From positions 4,216,001-4,280,000 of the forward strand of contig NZ_CP150901.1 of NCBI RefSeq assembly GCF_038050405.1: a stretch of 64,000 nucleotides of DNA, in the 5' to 3' direction. Source of the stretch: Paraburkholderia sp. IMGN_8 (GTDB lineage Bacteria > Pseudomonadota > Gammaproteobacteria > Burkholderiales > Burkholderiaceae). The translations under genes were made by a program, and so were the position numbers. Shown here one piece after another: positions 54,443 through 63,653 of this stretch. Numbering within the stretch: the stretch's first letter is position 1; the number at the start of each line of letters is the position of its first letter. Under the pieces are notes generated by a model, which searched no databases, was not told the origin of the DNA, and was given only the letters and a program-made list of their open reading frames with translations.

Positions 54443-55948
54443 ATGCGTAAATTATTGATGTCCCTTCTAATGGCCGGTTCGTTGCTCGCGGGCGGTATCG
54501 GTGCCGCCCTCGCGGACGACGCTTCCGCACCCGCAGCCGCCTCGGCACCTGCCGATACGACCGCGAGCGCCCCGGCGCCTGATGCGTCTGCAACCGCTGC
54601 AGCAGCATCGGCACCGGCAACTGACGCGTCTGCGCCGGTCGCAACCGCCGCCGCCGCACCTGATGCATCGGCCGCATCCGCTGCCGCCGCACCGGCCGCC
54701 CCGACCGCGCCGTTCTCGGTCGACTCGTCGAAGATCAATTCGGGCGACACTGCCTGGATGCTGACCTCCACCGCGCTCGTGCTGTTCATGACGATCCCGG
54801 GTCTGGCGCTGTTCTACGGCGGCATGGTCCGCAAGAAGAGCGTGCTCGCGATCCTGATGCAGAGTTTCGCGATCACCTGCCTCGTGTCGATTATCTGGGT
54901 CGTGATTGGCTACAGCCTCGCCTTCACGCCGGGTAACTCGTTCATCGGCGGCCTCACGCGCTTCTTCATGGCGGGCATGAACTACATTCACGGCGACAAG
55001 GCGACGACGCTGACCGTCAGCCACCTAGCCCCGACGATCCCGGAAACGGTCTACGTCGTCTATCAGATGACGTTCGCGATCATCACCCCGGCGCTGATCA
55101 CGGGCGCGTTTGCCGACCGGATGAAGTTCTCGGCGATGCTGATGTTCATGACGCTGTGGTCGATCATCGTCTACTCGCCGATCGCACACATGGTCTGGGA
55201 ACCGAGCGGCTGGCTGGCTAGCGCGGGCATCCTCGACTTCGCGGGCGGCACGGTGGTGCACATCAACGCCGGTATCGCGGCGCTGGTCTGCGCGCTGGTG
55301 CTCGGCAAGCGCGTCGGCTACGGCAAGGAAGCGATGGCGCCGCACAACCTGACGCTCACGCTGATCGGTGGCGCGATGCTGTGGGTAGGCTGGTTCGGCT
55401 TCAACGCGGGTTCGGCAGTGGCGGCAGACGGCCGTGCCGGTTTCGCGATGTTCGCAACGCAAGTGGCAACCGCAGCAGCAGCACTCGCATGGATGTTCGC
55501 CGAATGGGCAACCAAGGGTAAGCCGTCGGTACTCGGTATCGTGTCGGGTGCCGTGGCAGGTCTGGTGGCGATTACGCCGGCTTCGGGCTTCGTCGGTATG
55601 GCGGGTTCGCTGGTGATCGGTATCGCGGCAGGCGTGATCTGCTTCTGGTCGGCAACGTGGCTCAAGCACAAGCTCGGTTACGACGATTCGCTCGACGCGT
55701 TCGGCGTGCACTGCATCGGCGGTATCGTGGGTGCGCTGCTGACCGGCGTGTTCGCGGTCAAGGACATCGGCGGCGCGGACGGCAGCGTCATCCTGCAAGC
55801 CAAGGGCGTGCTGACGACGCTGGTCTACAGCGGCGTGGTGAGCTTCGTCTTGCTGAAGGTCATCGACATGGTGATGGGTATCCGTGTGACCGAAGACGAA
55901 GAACGCGAAGGTTTGGATGTCGTGCTCCACGGCGAAGCTGTCGAGTGA
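54443..55948 (+). CDS. amtB: Ammonium transporter
   Basis: 501 residues. A signal peptide (LLMSLLMAGSLLAGGIGAALA) is followed by ~65 residues rich in Ala, Ser, Pro and Asp, then the Amt core from DTAWMLTSTALVLFMTIPGLALFYGG onward with about eleven membrane helices, including FAFAITPAL-like ITPALITGAFADRMKF and the conserved FDFAGGTVVHINAG-type segment (LDFAGGTVVHINAG) and GVHCIGGIVGALLTG. The Ala-rich leader is seen in Burkholderiales AmtB. Cotranscribed with glnK (43-base gap). Conducts ammonium across the inner membrane. Confidence 0.95.
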   Translation: MRKLLMSLLMAGSLLAGGIGAALADDASAPAAASAPADTTASAPAPDASATAAAASAPATDASAPVATAAAAPDASAASAAAAPAAPTAPFSVDSSKINSGDTAWMLTSTALVLFMTIPGLALFYGGMVRKKSVLAILMQSFAITCLVSIIWVVIGYSLAFTPGNSFIGGLTRFFMAGMNYIHGDKATTLTVSHLAPTIPETVYVVYQMTFAIITPALITGAFADRMKFSAMLMFMTLWSIIVYSPIAHMVWEPSGWLASAGILDFAGGTVVHINAGIAALVCALVLGKRVGYGKEAMAPHNLTLTLIGGAMLWVGWFGFNAGSAVAADGRAGFAMFATQVATAAAALAWMFAEWATKGKPSVLGIVSGAVAGLVAITPASGFVGMAGSLVIGIAAGVICFWSATWLKHKLGYDDSLDAFGVHCIGGIVGALLTGVFAVKDIGGADGSVILQAKGVLTTLVYSGVVSFVLLKVIDMVMGIRVTEDEEREGLDVVLHGEAVE

Positions 55949-56142
55949 CAGTCTCGTAGCGTCCAGAAAGAAAGTAATTGACGTACGCGATGGGCGGTCC
56001 TTAAGCCTGATAGGCTTCAAGGATGGTCCATCGCCATCCCTACGCAGAAGCACTTTTTTGAGCCCGAACACTTTCGCACGGAAAGTGGACTGGGCGTTGC
56101 AGAGGTGGCTAGTCCGAATTGCTCTACGCGCGGATGAGCTCT

Positions 56143-56442
56143 CTACGGCAGCGGCGCAAGCATAATGGTCAGCACTTCGCCCAATGTAGCAATTGCAATG
56201 GCTAAATAGACCGGATTGGTACTGAGAAACCTGTGCAGATCAACTTCGGACTTGAACCTAAGCCAGACACCAAAAAATCCCAACGACAGTATCAAACCGG
56301 CGACGAGGCTAGATCCTAGCAGGATCCCCAGCCACTTTTCATGATACGACGCGGTTGTATTCCACGAGAATTCCGCGAGACAAATGAGCTGACAACTCAA
56401 TGTCGTCAATACTCCAGGATGATACTGACGGAGTTTGTACAT
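56143..56442 (-). CDS. Small membrane protein, ~99 aa
   Basis: From the ATG at 56442 (MYKLRQYHPG...; an upstream start at 56559 is possible) the sequence holds two hydrophobic helices: WLGILLGSSLVAGLILSLGFFGVWL and NPVYLAIAIATLGEVLTIML. Predicted inner-membrane protein of unknown function. No clear ribosome-binding site, which lowers confidence. Confidence 0.45.
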   Translation of the reverse strand: MYKLRQYHPGVLTTLSCQLICLAEFSWNTTASYHEKWLGILLGSSLVAGLILSLGFFGVWLRFKSEVDLHRFLSTNPVYLAIAIATLGEVLTIMLAPLP

Positions 56443-56819
56443 GGATGAAGGCGACCCCAGTGACGGTTGTCTGCATGGTTTTCGAACCGATCCGACGCCC
56501 CAGCTCGTGTCGTCACTAGCGGGCTTTCCGCACTCACTCGATGTTACGGCCTCTTCCAACCGAACTTGTCAACCATGTACGCATGGGCGATTTTTTGGTT
56601 GAAATCGACAGGCGAATTGAGAGGGAAATCTTGCCGTTTTTTATGCTTGCGTGGCTTACTATACCAGCCCGAAACGCTTACGTGAGCCTATCGCCTTTCG
56701 ACCCGCTTCACTTGCAGCATTGAGGCAACGCACCGGAATCCGCGTGTAGCCGGACAACATTCCGAAGTGCGCGGTCGATCAACTCTCTAGCCGGCAACAC
56801 TTTCTCGCTGCGCCGCCCG
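56443..56819. other. Intergenic, no firm gene
   Basis: About 375 bases between two leftward genes. The upstream extension of the small membrane protein enters here. Plus-strand frames (56467-56723) are not convincing. Confidence 0.4.
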
Positions 56820-58067
56820 CTACCAATCGATATCCGCGCACAGGATTTTCAGCTCACCGCGAATAGGTACGGCAATTGAAAGAGTGACGCAAAAATGCGC
56901 GCCATTGCTTGAAAGATAGGGCTTGGTAATCTGTACCACACCCGGGTGTTCGACCGCGTTTTTAAAATATGGCCGCCGTTCCCAGCATGCTCCGCGTGGG
57001 TCAATCAAACCGAGAGATAGGCCGGGGGAGGATGCGCCTGGACCATTCACGTTTATGTCGCCGCCTATCTGTTCGCCTTGGGCGTTGAGTATGAAACATC
57101 GTACCGCGCCGTCGAGTCGCAAGAGGTCCTTGCAGGTAGACGAAATGTCTGCGCCTTCGATAGAACGGTCGGCCGCCGATTGAAGCGCGGTTGCGTAGGC
57201 TTCCAGCAGGACGGCCTGCTCGTTGTTCTTTTCCTCAGCGTGCGTCCGATAAGACTGCCACAGGTTTTCTATCACCGTTCGGGATTTGGCCTTGTCCACG
57301 CCACCCGGGGCCGGGGGAGCGAAAAAGAATCCTTGTGCGAAGTCGGCGTCGCACTCCATCGCGAGGAGAGCCTCCTGAAGCGTCTCCACGCCTTCAACTA
57401 ATACCAACGCGCCAGCTTCATGAAGAAGGGAGATCAATGTAGGAAGAAGGCGTGCAACATGTGCTAGCCGAGCCGCTTGCTCTATCACCCTGCGGTCCAA
57501 CTTGACAATGTCGGGCTGAAGTTGCCAAACCCGATCGATATTTGAGTGACCGGCTCCAAAATCGTCTAGAGCGATCAGGAAACCCTTTTGTCGAAAGGAT
57601 GCGATGCCTTCAGTCAGCCGCTGCAAATTGCCATTTGGGGTCTCGAGCACTTCGAGAACAATGCGCTCTGGTGACAGGTGAAGATGTCTCAGACTGTCTT
57701 CGATCAGATGACGGTAAGCATCGGAGACTACAAACCCGTCAGGGCGAGTGTTGATGAAAAGCCATTCGTGGGCTGTCGCGACCCGCATGAAGTTTGACGC
57801 GTGCATCAACTGAACGCCGCGTTCAAGGTTATTCCAACGACCAAGGGAGGAGGAACGTTCGAATACCTCCAGCGGAGACACGCTATCGCCGGAACCGTCG
57901 CGCGCACGGAGAAGAGCCTCATATCCAATCGAGCAGCGGTGAGAAAGGCTGAAAATCGGCTGAAAAGCGCTTGTGAGTGTTAAATCGCCGAAATGTGCGA
58001 CGGAGTGGTCCGAGGATTTGCAACCCCCAGGAAATTCCAGCAGATTGGAAGATGTCAATTTGATCAT
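56820..58067 (-). CDS. EAL-domain cyclic-di-GMP phosphodiesterase with C-terminal sensor-like domain
   Basis: About 415 residues from the ATG at 58067; the frame extends to 58253 but the first 60 residues there are Arg/His-rich. FQPIFSLSHRCSIGYEALLR has the EALLR motif, followed by VLEVLE, IALDDFGAGHSN, DIVKLDR, LVEGVET and FAQGFFFAPP, so the active-site residues look intact. The C-terminal ~130 residues (CKDLLRLDGAVRCFILNAQGEQIG...WERRPYFKNAVEH) resemble a Cache-like ligand domain. It should degrade c-di-GMP. Having the sensor after the EAL is unusual. Confidence 0.85.
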   Translation of the reverse strand: MIKLTSSNLLEFPGGCKSSDHSVAHFGDLTLTSAFQPIFSLSHRCSIGYEALLRARDGSGDSVSPLEVFERSSSLGRWNNLERGVQLMHASNFMRVATAHEWLFINTRPDGFVVSDAYRHLIEDSLRHLHLSPERIVLEVLETPNGNLQRLTEGIASFRQKGFLIALDDFGAGHSNIDRVWQLQPDIVKLDRRVIEQAARLAHVARLLPTLISLLHEAGALVLVEGVETLQEALLAMECDADFAQGFFFAPPAPGGVDKAKSRTVIENLWQSYRTHAEEKNNEQAVLLEAYATALQSAADRSIEGADISSTCKDLLRLDGAVRCFILNAQGEQIGGDINVNGPGASSPGLSLGLIDPRGACWERRPYFKNAVEHPGVVQITKPYLSSNGAHFCVTLSIAVPIRGELKILCADIDW

Positions 58068-58717
58068 CTCTGTAGCGGCGGCTGGCGCAGAGCAGTTATG
58101 CACGGAGCCGGAGTAGTGAGCCCTTCTTTGTCCGAGCAATTTCCTAAACTCGGCGGCAGATGGGTCTTGTCGTCGGATGCGATGAGCGGCTGGTCTGACC
58201 GTCCATGTATCGAAAAAATGCCAAACAGAAAAGCGAGAACGTGATTCGTTCAAGCGCCCGCTACGCCTTCATGTTTCGATAACGATGTAGTGTGTTCTAC
58301 AGTTTCCTAGCCCGCAGCCCCCGGCGCAGCACTTCCGTATTACCCGACTTTTCTCTATGTCGAATCAACTGGCCTTTACAGGCGAAAAGCGCGCCTGAGT
58401 TGGCTACTTATCAGCAGACCTTTCTTGGCAACCTTCGTGCCATAGGCCTCAGCCGTATCCGTGAACCTCGGGAGGCTTTGTCTGCCATAGCCTTCTAGGC
58501 CCCAAACGGATGTGTATTTTCAATCTGAACTTTTTTGGGCGTGGTTTGCGCCAATGCAATGCACCTCGCGTGCTGCAAGCTTCGTGGCAGCACGTTTAGA
58601 ATCCTCACCAAATACTTCTCTCGTCTTGTCCAAGAACAGGAATGCAGCTCTGTCCCAGCCAAATCCCTCGCATAAATGCTGCCTGAGCAACGCTGTTGGC
58701 ACTAGTCGAAACCGAAA
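58068..58717. other. Intergenic, no gene seen
   Basis: About 650 bases. Frames on both strands lack ribosome-binding sites and family matches. Confidence 0.45.
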
Positions 58718-58966
58718 TTAGCTGCTAACTGAAGACACACCCATGACTGGCCGCGCAATGTCTGGCGGAAACACGCGCCACTTGCCGTCGTTGTGGAGGA
58801 AGAAATATAGCTCCAACGGACCTGCGGGGCGCAGCGCCTCTACGCAAACATAGCGCAAGCGGTTGGATGACATGCGACCGAATCGCGCCACTCGAGCTGG
58901 CATTGTCGAGGAGGGAGATATCCATTTTTCGACCATCAAACGCAATGAGTTGTTCATCGTGTACAT
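58718..58966 (-). CDS. Conserved small hypothetical protein, 82 aa
   Basis: GGAGAAGCTG precedes the ATG at 58966. The segment MPARVARFGRMSSNRLRYVCVEALRPAG, then LYFFLHNDGKWRVFPPD, resembles a small uncharacterised family I recall from Burkholderia genomes. Compact beta-rich fold predicted, cytoplasmic. Stands alone. Confidence 0.6.
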   Translation of the reverse strand: MYTMNNSLRLMVEKWISPSSTMPARVARFGRMSSNRLRYVCVEALRPAGPLELYFFLHNDGKWRVFPPDIARPVMGVSSVSS

Positions 58967-59213
58967 CAGCTTCTCCACTTTATTCCTTAAAAACGATTCG
59001 TTGCAGTCCATCATTCGTTGCGACTAGTCGTGCTTTGAGGAACTTGGGTGGTTCCCTTCATGAATTCTGTACGGGGCAGCGCTATGACTGCGGTTCTTCT
59101 GGTCCGTTTCGAATCGCCGAGGAAAAGCGGATCGCGCTTGATAGGCAGCGCCACGTCTGGGGATAGCGGCGCTGGCGACGGAGTATGAAAAGGCGGTTCG
59201 GCGATAGAGGCAG

Positions 59214-60146
59214 TTAGCGGATCCTTCCCTCAGCACGTAGCTGTTCGCCGATTCTCGCAATTCCAGCTTCGCCGATGCTGAGGGCTTCCTTCGATGTATG
59301 TACGGAGTAATAGCCCAACACTAGATCGTGCGGATGCGGTATCGCTGACGCAACGATGAAATCAACATCATCCTCTGCGACAAATTCCAGCGGCCCCTCT
59401 GAAGCAGCGAATGCGGCAAACTCGTTTTGAAGGCGCGTGCCTGAGGTGACGAGAGTGCCGTTGTTGACGTGCGCCCAGGCGACGGTGTGTCCGACTGGTG
59501 GCTCGTAGCGCCACTGTTGTCCTGCATATAGGCGGACGTGCAGCAGGTTTATGCCTGGCGGAGCGCCGATTTCACTACGGCTATCCCCGTATTGTCCCAG
59601 GATGATTCTGGCGGGGCCGACATTCGGAACGCCCTCTGCCGGCAGGTATTGGCTGCAAGGTGTGCCATTTTCGAGGTTGTGCGGCAAGGCCGCCCAAATC
59701 TGATAGCCCCTAAATCGCTCCCGCCCGCTAGGGCCACCTTCGTGCCAGACACCGTTGCCCGCGCTCATCCATTCGACACTACCAGCGGAGAGCATCCCTG
59801 ATGCTCCCGTCGTGTCCTCATACCGCAAATTTCCCGATAGAAGCACAGTGATTGTCGCGATACCCGAATGGGGATGAATCGGAAACAGCGAATCGTCGTT
59901 GGGCACTATGTCGAAATAGTCCAGGAACACGAATGGCTTGATGAGTGCGCCAATGTCAGATGGACTGACGATCCGCGTAACGGGACCGTGTCGACGTCCT
60001 GTTGAACGTGCCACAACGTTACGCGATTTCGAAGTAGGTGCATCGACGGTCAATTCACCTATCGAGCGAGCTTGCTCGGCGGCCGTGCGTGTCATTTGGG
60101 AAAGGGTAACAGGCGCCTCTAGGACGCCGCTCACAGGATGTTCCAT
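59214..60146 (-). CDS. Pirin-family protein
   Basis: 310 residues with the pirin cupin signatures HPHSGIATITVLLSGNLRYED, GSVEWMSAGNGVWHEGG and GYQIWAALPHNLENGTP. The metal-binding His/Glu set in the N-terminal cupin is present. Pirins act as metal-dependent dioxygenases or redox sensors. Divergent from a LysR remnant, the usual regulator neighbour in Burkholderiales. Confidence 0.9.
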   Translation of the reverse strand: MEHPVSGVLEAPVTLSQMTRTAAEQARSIGELTVDAPTSKSRNVVARSTGRRHGPVTRIVSPSDIGALIKPFVFLDYFDIVPNDDSLFPIHPHSGIATITVLLSGNLRYEDTTGASGMLSAGSVEWMSAGNGVWHEGGPSGRERFRGYQIWAALPHNLENGTPCSQYLPAEGVPNVGPARIILGQYGDSRSEIGAPPGINLLHVRLYAGQQWRYEPPVGHTVAWAHVNNGTLVTSGTRLQNEFAAFAASEGPLEFVAEDDVDFIVASAIPHPHDLVLGYYSVHTSKEALSIGEAGIARIGEQLRAEGRIR

Positions 60147-60246
60147 GGATATTCGTTCAGAAGATGGAATTGGCCCAAGGTTAGGCGCCTGGTTTATTCG
60201 CGGGAGGCCTATATCTTTCGATGCTTAACCTCGTCGCGGGCGATAG

Positions 60247-61049
60247 ATGCTCAAAGAAATATCCTTGGGCGAACTGAAGACTTTCAATTCTGCTGCGGAT
60301 GAGGCACGTTTCTCCGCTGCCGGCCGAAAACTCCGGCGGGCTAAATCTGTCGTCAGCCAGACTCTCGCCGATCTGGAAGCGCAAGTCAATGTGCAGTTAT
60401 TTGACAGGGGCAACCGTTATCCGCGACCAACAGAGCAGGGTTCCGCACTTTTCGTCGAAGCTCTGGAGCCGGACCGTTCAGTCGTCGGAAAAGCTATGCA
60501 CGCCGATGGCGTCGCTCACGGGCGCTGCCGGGTCGTTTCGGGAGGTTTTCCCGCATACACCGTCAAGGCTGTACCTGGAAGTGCATGGCACAGTAGTTCA
60601 GTCACATATAGATCACGTTTGTAGAATTAAATTCTTTGTATTTATGCCTGACGTACCGGATACCCGCCACCGGCGCGACGTACCCAACGGCCTCAAAGAC
60701 AGGCGTTATTTGCATGAGCGAGCTTGAACAGCTTGTGCAGCTAGTTCTGACGGATCGCTCGAAACTCACAGATGGCGAGGCGTTCGGAGTCTACTCACCA
60801 CTGACCCGGTGGCCGGCTGACCTCGGTGCGAAGCACGCATTTCTCCGAACAGGATTCGGGTGGGAGCACATGCCGCTTGCAATGGTGCAGACCGATCTAG
60901 AACCCGGTGATTTGGTGCAGACTCGAGTCGAGAATCTGCAGCCACCCGCCCCGTTACTGGGAATGTTCGCGGTATATCCGAAGGACGCGACACCCAGGCC
61001 CGCCGGTCGTTGGTTCCTGGATCGGCTTAAACAGTGCAACTCCGAATAG
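60247..61049 (+). pseudogene. LysR-family regulator, broken
   Basis: The 5' frame (60247-60624) holds the LysR helix-turn-helix (LGELKTFNSAADEARFSAAGRKL, SVVSQTLADLEAQVNVQLFDR) and then loses homology after ~100 residues. The 3' frame (from ~60716: SELEQLVQLVLTDRSKLTDG...SPLTRWPADLGAKHAFLRTGFGWEHMPLAMV) is the C-terminal end of a LysR effector domain. Between them the sequence is AT-rich, in different frames, and ~80-100 residues of effector domain are missing. A deletion plus frameshift explains this. It was probably the regulator of the divergent pirin gene. Confidence 0.8.
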
Positions 61050-61154
61050 CGCGGAGCAAGGTTCGCGGCGAAGAAGATAGACGCAAGCCTGATAGCCTGC
61101 CTCAGTAGATGTTGCCAGTTCAGACATTCGCGAATGAATTGAGGAAGTCGATGT

Positions 61155-61191
61155 AAAAAAAAAGGCCCTGTCCGGGAATCGGACGGGGCCT
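61155..61191 (-). terminator. Intrinsic terminator for leftward transcription
   Basis: AGGCCCTGTCCG (61163-61174) and CGGACGGGGCCT (61180-61191) form a 12-bp stem with one G-U pair. A run of nine A's (61155-61163) on the plus strand gives a T-tract on the minus strand. No leftward gene remains just upstream, so the gene it served may be lost; on the plus strand it could only act as a weak, T-less hairpin after the LysR remnant. Confidence 0.7.
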
Positions 61192-61856
61192 CACTAAGCT
61201 CGCTTCTCTTGGAGAGTTGCGTTGCTGACCTTAGCAAGCCAAATCGTGTCCATCAAGCCAAAAAAATATTCGCATTGTCAGGTGCGATCGTATTTTTACG
61301 CTTTCCTCTCGCATCTCTTTAAGACTACTCGCACGAAGAAATTCAGAACTCCGGTCGGGCAAGTAGTCCCACAATCGAACTCTACGCTCGACTTTTCTCA
61401 GTCAATTCCTCCGGCTCAGGCCTCGTTTGACAACGCTTTGTGACCCATGTGCGATGCGAACTCATCGGTGCGCATCCCGATTTGCCATGTCATCGTGCGT
61501 TATCAATACATCGGACTACAGGTCGAATCCACCGATAGCCGAGTCGATGCCCACCAACGCGATTGGGCAATGGGGCGGGGAAAGCGGCCAAACGCCGCGC
61601 CGCGTGCGTTGCTCACGGTGTCCCGATGTATGTAGGGAGCAAATAGGTCGACGGACTGCTGTGTTTGCATGTGTCGAAGTCGGCGCAGTAGCAGGGGGAG
61701 GCATTGCGAACGCCTGGCAAAAGAGTGAAGTAGTGGCAGGGTTTTCGATTTGATGTTGATTGGATAATCAAGATTGATCAATAGAAAGCGCAGTCCTATA
61801 TTCGATTCCGTCAGGACGGGTACGCGAATCCCGTCCTTAACGACGGAGCATGGAAA
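61192..61856. other. Intergenic, promoter region of the catabolic operon
   Basis: About 665 bases without a convincing gene. The last 100 bases are AT-rich (TTGATTGGATAATCAAGATTGATCAATAG region, 61750-61780), probably the promoter of the aromatic catabolic genes. Confidence 0.45.
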
Positions 61857-62681
61857 GTGACTGAGAACCATGAAATTGGCCGCTCAATCGTGGCCAACGG
61901 CATCAAGACGAACTATCACGACATCGGCAAGGGGGACGTGACCTTACTGATTCATGGCTCTGGTCCGGGCGTGACTGCATGGGCAAACTGGCAACGAACG
62001 ATTCCTGCGTTGGAGCACCAAGGCCGCGTCGTCGCGCCAGACATGGTTGGCTTCGGTTATACGGATCGGCTGGAAGACGGTACATACGGGCTCGACAAAT
62101 GGGTCGAACACGTTTTCGCCTTCATGGACGAATTGGACATCGAATCGGCGAACGTCGTTGGCAACTCGTTTGGCGGCGCACTTGCGCTCGCGATGGCGTC
62201 GCGCAAGCCGCAACGCGTGAAACGGCTTGTGTTGATGGGAAGTGTTGGTGTGACGTTTCCGATTACCGATGGTCTCGACGCCGTGTGGGGCTACAAGCCG
62301 TCGCTCGAAAACATGCAGGGGATTCTCGAGTACTTTGCTTTCGACCGCTCGCGTCTTACCCCGGCATTGGCAGAAATGCGTTACCAGGCAAGCATCCGCC
62401 CTGGCTGCAGTGAAGCGTTCGCACAGATGTTTCCGGCGCCGCGCCAACGCTGGGTCGACGCGATGACGACCCCCGAGGAAAGCCTGCGTCAATTGTCCCA
62501 CGAAACGTTGATTGTTCACGGTCGTGAAGACAGGGTTATCCCGACCAGCACCTCGTTGAGGCTCCACTCGCTGATCCCTAATTCGCAATTGCACATCTAC
62601 AGTCAATGCGGGCACTGGACACAGATTGAGCAGGCGGACCGCTTCAACAGGCTAGTCGCCAATTTTCTGGCCGAAAAGTAG
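61857..62681 (+). CDS. Meta-cleavage product hydrolase (alpha/beta hydrolase)
   Basis: 274 residues, GTG start. LLIHGSGPGVTAWANW is the typical oxyanion segment of C-C bond hydrolases of meta-cleavage pathways (XylF/DmpD/CmtE type), followed by APDMVGFGYTDR, VVGNSFGGALAL (Ser104), VHGREDRVIP (Asp) and CGHWTQIEQ (His). It should cleave a ring-fission product (2-hydroxymuconate-semialdehyde type) into a dienoate and an acid. First gene of a catabolic operon that continues beyond the window. Confidence 0.9.
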   Translation: MTENHEIGRSIVANGIKTNYHDIGKGDVTLLIHGSGPGVTAWANWQRTIPALEHQGRVVAPDMVGFGYTDRLEDGTYGLDKWVEHVFAFMDELDIESANVVGNSFGGALALAMASRKPQRVKRLVLMGSVGVTFPITDGLDAVWGYKPSLENMQGILEYFAFDRSRLTPALAEMRYQASIRPGCSEAFAQMFPAPRQRWVDAMTTPEESLRQLSHETLIVHGREDRVIPTSTSLRLHSLIPNSQLHIYSQCGHWTQIEQADRFNRLVANFLAEK

Positions 62682-62789
62682 ATGTAGTTCGCGTTTGCGC
62701 CGTCCACAGGGCGCTGCGTTAGGCAGTACAGGCCTCACAAAACCATATCAATGTCGGCGGACGCCCGTCCGGACGACAGGAGACCCAAA

Positions 62790-63653
62790 ATGATTGACCT
62801 CCTCGACGTTTCATACGTTCGTCTTGGCACGTCGGACCTCGACAGTTCGGTTCGTTACGCTACAGAGGTTCTCGGCCTTCAGGTTGCACGCCGTAGCGGT
62901 AAGAGTGTGTATCTTCGCTCGGATGCCAGAGACCATACGCTTGTCTACACGGAAGGGAATCCAGGCGATCAGGTCAGCGGCTTTCAGGTCCGCACACCGG
63001 ACGAACTCACGAACGCCGCAGCCGTGCTCGAAGCAGCAGGTGTCGCTGTCAAACAGGGGAGCGTTGGCGAGGCCGAGCAGCGGAGCGTCAACGACTTCAT
63101 CACCTTTTCCGACCCTAGCGGAAACCTCATCGACCTGGTTGTTGCGCCACATCACAGCGGGCGCCGCTATTTTCCTTCGCGCGATGCGGGAATCACCGGC
63201 TTTAGCCACATCGGATTGTGTACGACCAATGCAAAGCGTGACGAAGCCTTCTGGACCACGGTGCTGGGGGCGCGCGTCAGCGACCGGATCGGTGACGCGG
63301 CTTTGCTGCGTATCGACGGTGTGCATCACAAAGTCGCACTGCTGCCGGCGCCGAAGGGCGGCGTTCAGCACATAAATCACCAGGTCCAAAGCATCGACGA
63401 CATCATGCGCGCCTGGTACATCCTGCGGGAAAAGAACGTTCGGATTCGCTTTGGTCCCGGACGGCATCCGACATCCGGCGCCATGTTCCTTTATTTCGAG
63501 GGTCCGGATGGGATGGTGTTCGAGTATTCAAGCGGCGTGCGGGTTCTGACCGAGGAAGAGGATAAGACTCACCAGCCCCGCCAGTTCCCGTTTGAGCCGA
63601 TCTCATTCTGCATGTGGGGTTCGAAGCCGGAAGGCATGGAGTTTCACTCGTGA
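62790..63653 (+). CDS. Extradiol ring-cleavage dioxygenase, type I (VOC fold)
   Basis: 287 residues from the ATG at 62790 (CAGGAGACCCAAA upstream). Two VOC modules: the N-terminal VRLGTSDLDSSVRYATEVLGL and the catalytic C-terminal FSHIGLCTTN (His140), GVQHINHQVQSIDDI (His194 or His197) and MVFEYSSGV (Glu245), the 2-His-1-Glu iron site. It opens a catechol ring next to the diol. The neighbours (C-C hydrolase, class II aldolase-like decarboxylase) recall CmtC of p-cumate degradation. Substrate not proven. Confidence 0.9.
   Translation: MIDLLDVSYVRLGTSDLDSSVRYATEVLGLQVARRSGKSVYLRSDARDHTLVYTEGNPGDQVSGFQVRTPDELTNAAAVLEAAGVAVKQGSVGEAEQRSVNDFITFSDPSGNLIDLVVAPHHSGRRYFPSRDAGITGFSHIGLCTTNAKRDEAFWTTVLGARVSDRIGDAALLRIDGVHHKVALLPAPKGGVQHINHQVQSIDDIMRAWYILREKNVRIRFGPGRHPTSGAMFLYFEGPDGMVFEYSSGVRVLTEEEDKTHQPRQFPFEPISFCMWGSKPEGMEFHS

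Noticed and set aside
54467..56071. Long minus-strand frames opposite amtB
   Set aside because: They are GC-skew shadows of the amtB gene, extremely Arg/His-rich, with no family match.
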